64,000 bases of DNA from Rhododendron vialii. Taxonomy: Eukaryota; Streptophyta; Magnoliopsida; Ericales; Ericaceae. A program made the translations under genes and the position numbers. The notes beneath the pieces were generated by a model. The model was not told the DNA's origin. It did not search any database and saw only the letters and a list, made by a program, of their open reading frames with translations. The stretch lies in the NCBI RefSeq assembly GCF_030253575.1, contig NC_080557.1:15414001-15478000 (forward strand), written 5' to 3'. Shown piece by piece: positions 59,291-64,000 of this stretch (positions are counted from its first letter, which is position 1; each line of letters opens with the position of its first letter).

Positions 59291-59749
59291 ATGGAAACTC
59301 CCAATAGTAGTACCAACAGCAAGGGTGTGAAGGTAGATTCATACGATTGGGAATCCAATTCTGACTCTTGTTCTAGTTCGGAAGATTCGCAGAGTAATAC
59401 ATTTGTTTCTGAAGATGAAAATAATGATGTGGATGGGAAAAAGGAAGGGGACGGGTTAGTTTCCAGTGTAGATGATAGTTTTCGCTTGCTCACTGATATG
59501 GAGATTATGGAAATGAAATTTGTTTCTGAAGATAAAGCTGGTCAATTCTACAATGCATATGCCAAGGCAATTGGTTTTAGCGTACGCAAATATAAAAGTA
59601 GACCACAAAAAGGCAATGAAATGTACGTAAGGTGGAGGACTTGGGTTTGTTCTGGGGAAGGTAAAAGAAATAAGAAGCATTTAGAACGCACTGATCGAAA
59701 ACGACGTCATAAAGCTGAAACAAGAACTAGTTGTGGTGCTAACTCATGA
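59291..59749 (+). CDS. FAR1-type DNA-binding domain protein (truncated, MULE-related)
   Basis: A 152-residue frame starting at the ATG just after a TTTAG acceptor. Residues 1-65 are acidic and serine-rich (SDSCSSSEDSQSNTFVSEDE). The FAR1 domain starts about residue 74: FVSEDKAGQFYNAYAKAIGF then SVRKYKSR, a basic RWRTWVCSGEGKRNKKHLER stretch and RRHKAETRTSCGA, covering the first part of the WRKY-GCM1-like zinc finger. It stops before the rest of the finger and before any MULE transposase or SWIM domain, so it is a fragment or a non-autonomous gene. FAR1/FHY3 proteins descend from MULE transposases. The position inside the inverted-end element favours a transposon origin. Confidence 0.75.
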   Translation: METPNSSTNSKGVKVDSYDWESNSDSCSSSEDSQSNTFVSEDENNDVDGKKEGDGLVSSVDDSFRLLTDMEIMEMKFVSEDKAGQFYNAYAKAIGFSVRKYKSRPQKGNEMYVRWRTWVCSGEGKRNKKHLERTDRKRRHKAETRTSCGANS

Positions 59750-60849
59750 CCGGATTGCATGACCGGATTGAAACAAGAACTGTTTTTTCAATAGCAATTG
59801 AATGCCCAACTCATGACCGGATTGCATCCAACCTCAAGTTGAAAGGTAAGTCAGGATGTGTACAGCAATCGGTTGGATTTCAATGTAGTGGGTTGTCTTA
59901 CTATAATACTATGAATCGTTTTACTTATTAGACCACTCTTTGTTGCTTAACATCTTAGCCTAGCTTGTATGGTTGAACTAACAATAAAGAAACAAATGGT
60001 TGAACTAACAGTAAAGAAACAAAAATGCATGCACAACACTCACGTTAATGTGTGCGGCTCACACAAATCCAAAAAAGCATTGCTAGGAACACAGTTATGG
60101 AAGGAGTTGTATTCAGAACTGTCTGATGCATGCATACATACATACATCGTATGGTCCAAAAAAAATTGCTTTTACTACTTTTTTTTTTATGCAGAGTGTT
60201 CTAGGTTAGCTTGCGTGTACCTCGAATTAATTCTTACAGCTCTTTCCACAATCTTTTCACATGCTTGCGTGTTGTGGTGAGATGGCTTCAAAAGTTACTG
60301 ACAAAGAAAATCGAATATGAGACTTAAGGATGTAGCAAAGCAAACTATTCCTACTTTGTAGCAGGTTTTAGGCCACTGATAGCTACTTGTCTAGTTCTGC
60401 AAGTCAACCGCCTAAGACCAATCAGATTTCTGCATTTGTAACAGGAAATGATATGTTAAGGAATCTACCACATGAAAACTGAGATAATCTACAGAAAAAT
60501 TCCTCTTTTCTTGACCAATTATATCCAGCCGACCTAACATATCTTTGTCAAACATAAGTTACTTAATTGAATCAGGTGGTGGGTAGTTATTATCTAGGAA
60601 AAATCAAGGGAGCTGTTGTAAATAATCATGACCAAACTAACACGAAATAATGTTTAAACTACAATGAATAAAAGACGATCAGGACATCTTGGAAAGGTAG
60701 AAGGTTTAAGTGACTGTGAGTGCCATAAGCCTTCACACAATCTGAATTTGAAAAACTATATTTGTGGCAGCATCAATGAATATATCTTTTGAAAAAACAA
60801 CATCAATCAGCATTCTAGATGACCAATATAATAATAGGTTTTAACACCT
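59750..60849. other. No recognised gene
   Basis: Downstream of the FAR1 frame the motif CATGACCGGATTGCAT recurs (59752 and 59813) and TTGAACTAACARTAAAGAAACAAA-type sequence is duplicated at 59970 and 60000, short local duplications. No transposase homology is visible. Confidence 0.35.
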
Positions 60850-61004
60850 TGAAGGGCAATCTTTGGACACAGGGTGTCTCTCACAATATCAATTACTGCA
60901 GCTTCCTTTCTATCATCCAGTGACCAACAGAAAAATACAATGTGCTGATCCGTACTCTTTCGGTTAGCAGTAATGGCAAACTCAAAAGAAGAGAAGTAAG
61001 CCAT
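60850..61004 (-). CDS. Exon-like ORF, unrecognised
   Basis: The minus strand reads MAYFSSFEFAITANRKSTDQ, HIVFFCWSLDDRKEAAVIDI and VRDTLCPKIALQ before a GTGTTA donor candidate. The amino-acid mix looks like a real globular protein, but I recognise no family. A leader exon may lie at about 61655-61725, where CGTGACAAG meets GTAACC. The rest of the gene would lie below 60850 and is not apparent. It may be a captured or decayed fragment. Confidence 0.3.
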
Positions 61005-61030
61005 AAGTTGTCTTGACTACAAATAATTAG

Positions 61031-61264
61031 GTCCCGCTCCAGAAACCTTCTTAAAAAAATAAGAGCTTATTTCACATTTTTAAATTCAAAAATAAAGTAA
61101 ATAAAAAAAATTCAATTTTTTTTGCATCGTATAAAAGATCTCATTGAGATCTTCCAAATAAGATCTATCACATATTTTTAGATTTTAATAAGTCCATAAT
61201 TTTTGAGCTTGAAATTACTTTTTTATAAAATAAGGACTTTTTTTTTTGTTCCGAAACGGAGCCT
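61031..61264. mobile_element. MITE, about 235 bp
   Basis: Ends GGTCCCGCTCCAGAAACC and GGCTCCGTTTCGGAAC (reverse) are imperfect inverted repeats. AT-rich interior with GTATAAAAGATCTCATTGAG and ATTTTTGAGCTTGAAAT, modules shared with the hAT-like MITE at 13161. Confidence 0.6.
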
Positions 61265-61964
61265 TAGGCTCAGATTTAACAAAAACGAAAGGAAAATTGC
61301 AGAAAAAAAAGCCTCTAAAGTATCAAGCTGTATTCCTTCCTTAACACCTTGTCACAAAGTTTCAGACCCTTCCAAATATTAGAAACCAATACTCAAAGAA
61401 ACAATCCCCTGCCCATGGAGGTAGTGTGTGCTTGAGCACATGTGCATTTGTATCATCACGCGTTTGATACGACAAGTATTCCTACCACGTAGCCTCGAAG
61501 ATCGAAACACACGGCCGTACAAAACTATTCGGATGAATTGCAGGAAAACCCTAACTATTCTAATGAACAAAGAAACCAAAAAAAAGTGCAGGAAAATGAA
61601 AAAAACCCTATGAAACCCTATTTACAGTAGCAATGGTTACCTTGTCACGAAGCAGCGATCCACAACAGAAGGTAGAACAAGAACGGGGACGAAACCGACT
61701 GAGAGCGATGGAGAAGAAGAAGATTAGGACGGAGGGTTTTTTCTCTTTTAGACAATTATTCCCTACAGCAACTTGTTTTGTCAAAAAGAAAGATGAGTTG
61801 TTTTGGACCCTTCGATCTTCTCATTAATGTGTTGGCAGCTCCATATTAAAAGCATCACATGATCCTAACAGAGAAATCCTCATAGAGGATCCGGATCCCA
61901 AAATTTTTGCCGGAAAAAAAAGTCTGATTTCAAAATTTTGGGGGATTCTCCTTGTATGGGCGGG

Positions 61965-63185
61965 ACCAAATGCATACATAATCGGAAAATCGAACATACA
62001 ATATTGAATCTGCATTCCGATGAAAAGGTTTTCAAAATCCGTTAGACCCAAAATTCTATGAGAATGATTAAAACAACAAGTACAACAAAATTAACTGTAT
62101 CGATCGCCGTGATAGTGATGCGGTCATGTGACTATTGTACATTAGACTACAGCACAAGATCTTGATTCATAATAAAAAAAGTGTAATGTATAGATTTTAA
62201 AGGTGGTTGGCAACTAATTTTTTTTCAAATGCTCGATCTAAATCGATAGGATTTAACATCTTGTTCATTTAATCATTGTCACCAAAATCGGTGATAATCG
62301 GATGTCGACAACCACATAATCGAAATACATTTGGTGCTTCCAGAAGCGTTAAAGTCCCATACCGTACCACTCTTGGGCCGCCTCGACTATTTTTTTCCGA
62401 ATCGGGACCGTCTATACTTTACGTAACAAAGATTAGAATACTTCTGCCAAAAATGAATTAAATTTCTTATCGATACATACTTGATCGGATGTAAAATGTC
62501 ATTATAATAATGAATCTACGTCCCAATAAAAGGGCTTTCTAAACCCGGTAGTCCCAAAAAATTTACGAGAACAATTAAAACACCAAGCAAAACATACTGA
62601 ACAGTATCGATCATTGTGATTGTGTTGCGATAGTATGAGTATTGTACATTACACAAAAGCATAAGACCTTAGTTTAGGAACAATGAAATTCAACATATAG
62701 ATTTTAAAGGAAGTTGTTCAATAATTTTTTCTGATGACCGATCTAAACCGTTAAGATTGCACATCTTATTGATTCTATATTTTTTGCCAACTTTAGTGAT
62801 GATCGGATGTCGGCAACCACATGATCGGAACACATTCGATGCTTACGTAGGTATTAAAGTCCTATAATTCACAACTTGATGACCGCTTGATCAATTTTTT
62901 AAAAATCGGAACTGTCTATCATTTCCGTAAGAGAGATTAGATCATTCTTGCAAAAAAATAAGTAAATTGCTTATCGTTACAAACTTTATCGGACATAAGT
63001 TATCATTCTTATGTTGAATTTTTGTACCAATCAAAGAGTTTCATAACCCGAATGGAGCCCAAAATTTTCAAAATAACAAAATCAACAAGAACAACCAAAT
63101 TAACGGCCTTGATTATTAAAATAATGATTTATTGAGGTCCATTACATTTTACTGTTGAACATAATTGCAAGACACATTTACATTT
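61965..63185. repeat. About 506 bp tandem repeat, 2.4 copies
   Basis: Anchors recur at a constant step: CCCAAAA at 62047, 62553 and 63058; GATGTCGRCAACCACAT at 62301 and 62806; TAGATTTTAAAGG at 62191 and 62698. Copies are quite diverged. The third is truncated where the GTTATGCC-rich end begins. Confidence 0.85.
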
Positions 63186-63249
63186 AAAATTTTTTTTCCC
63201 ACTTAACCACGGTTAAACATTTTCAAATAAAAAAATAAGTGAAAAAATG

Positions 63250-63780
63250 ACAGGTGGGTATTGTTATGGTTTTAGAGGTTGTTGTTATACCTTTTAGAGG
63301 TTATTGTTATGCTTTTATGTGGTCATATTATGCTTCTTTTACTTTTTGCTTTTTGTTATGCCTTTTATGGTTTTTGTTATACTTGTCATTGGTTTTGTGT
63401 TATGCTTTTCAATGGTTTATGTTATGCCCACATGGTTATAACTCAACAGTTATGTCATTTAATGGTTTTGTTATGCCTATTTTGGGTTAATGTTATACCG
63501 GTTTAGAAAATGTTATACTCATGTTATGCCATTAAATTCACGTGTTATGCCTTTTTGGGTTTACTTGTCATGCCATTTAGTGGTTTTGTTATGCCAAATT
63601 CGATGACCTGTTAGGGTGACCAGTTAGACCGGTTTTTTTTGGTCAAACTGGCATGCGTGGCACAATCTCAACCGTTGGATCGGAGTTTTGGTTATGCCTT
63701 GGTTATGCCTTGTTATGGCTTGGTTATACATATAATTGGTTTGGTTATGCTTGCAATGATTTTGTTATGCCAAAAGTTAC
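63250..63780. repeat. GTTATGCC-type subterminal repeat array
   Basis: Roughly two dozen GTTATGC(C/T) or GTTATAC variants in a T/G-rich stretch, always on the same strand. The left end of the putative element has a few in reverse orientation (GGCATGAC, GCATAACC, GTATAAC). Such subterminal arrays are usual transposase-binding regions in DNA transposons. Confidence 0.7.
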
Positions 63781-64000
63781 GGTGTCCCCAAAATGACCGG
63801 GGACACCAAAGTCATTCCCTAATCTGAATCATGCATAATCTGATTGCAATATTCTTAATTTCATATCTTGACCCATTAATTGACTCTCTTATTATTTGTA
63901 TGTATAATATGGAACTCATCATAGGTTATTTCATCCCAAGTTTTGCAAATTACTATGTTCATCTTATTTCGCCTTCAAAAGAAATGAAAATACCCGCCAG

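Larger units (their letters stand above)
56604..63807. mobile_element. Putative 7.2 kb inverted-end element (Mutator-like) with FAR1 gene
   Basis: Left end GGTGTCCCTGGTCATTTTGG then GGACACCGTAATAATTGGCA; the right end read in reverse is GGTGTCCCCGGTCATTTTGG then GGACACCGTAACTTTTGGCA. Both continue with ACAAAATCATT and CATAACC repeats and, further in, a TTAACCACGGTTAA palindrome (about 56772 and 63204). This order-conserved inverted structure suggests the two ends of one element, or two related elements in opposite orientation. No matching target duplication is visible. It encloses a FAR1 DNA-binding frame, the kind of N-terminal domain found in MULE transposases. The transposase core is missing. 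Confidence 0.5.

Overview
The window looks like nuclear DNA of a flowering plant, most likely a eudicot. Genes are split by GT-AG introns, AT-rich intergenic DNA is packed with plant-type transposable elements, GA/CT/AT microsatellites are long, and the recognisable proteins have plant relatives (a CW+MBD protein, TOM7, complex I NDUFB4, a receptor-like pseudokinase, oligopeptide transporter relics, FAR1). I see no bacterial, organellar-genome or viral block and no CRISPR array. Exon models were assembled by eye from splice sites and reading phase.

Left third (1-24 kb), gene-containing. A minus-strand gene seems to leave the window at position 1. A minus-strand CW zinc finger plus methyl-CpG-binding-domain protein has six phase-consistent coding exons between 8359 and 2120. 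TOM7 (minus, 17177-17401) and NDUFB4 (plus, exons 19091-19258 and 22997-23044) are divergently arranged genes for small mitochondrial membrane proteins. The 3.7 kb NDUFB4 intron holds two MITEs and a LINE relic. Several foldback MITEs, a hAT-like MITE and a possible copia-type LTR lie between genes.

Middle (24.5-43.2 kb), a transposon graveyard built on two decayed oligopeptide-transporter (OPT) copies. Insertions can be ordered by nesting and target-site duplications (TSDs). A TG...CA element with TSD GTATG (26898-32751) contains a second LTR-like unit (27661-30317) and a 0.5 kb foldback element. Another LTR-like unit (32857-34261) splits the second OPT copy. A non-autonomous LTR retrotransposon with TSD CCTAG (34748-40412) carries its own nested solo LTR with TSD AGCCA (37417-39094). 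Two of these LTR-type elements each carry three 31-32 bp dyad cassettes on a 62 bp lattice.

Right third (43.8-64 kb). A processed U6 snRNA pseudogene with a perfect 13 bp TSD is followed by a five-exon minus-strand receptor-like pseudokinase (47671-44358) whose catalytic-loop residues are replaced. A partial duplicate of its 3' end (51.15-52.8 kb) is frameshifted and interrupted by a LINE tail. A further truncated LINE follows. From about 56.6 to 63.8 kb, two inverted complex ends sharing a hairpin and GTTATGCC-type motifs flank a FAR1 DNA-binding-domain gene, tandem repeats and a GC-rich island. This is best read as a decayed Mutator-like element or a pair of related ends.

The strongest novelty candidates are the 31/62 bp dyad array shared by two LTR families, the foldback element whose two arms both encode nearly the same peptide, and the 7.2 kb inverted-end element around the FAR1 gene.
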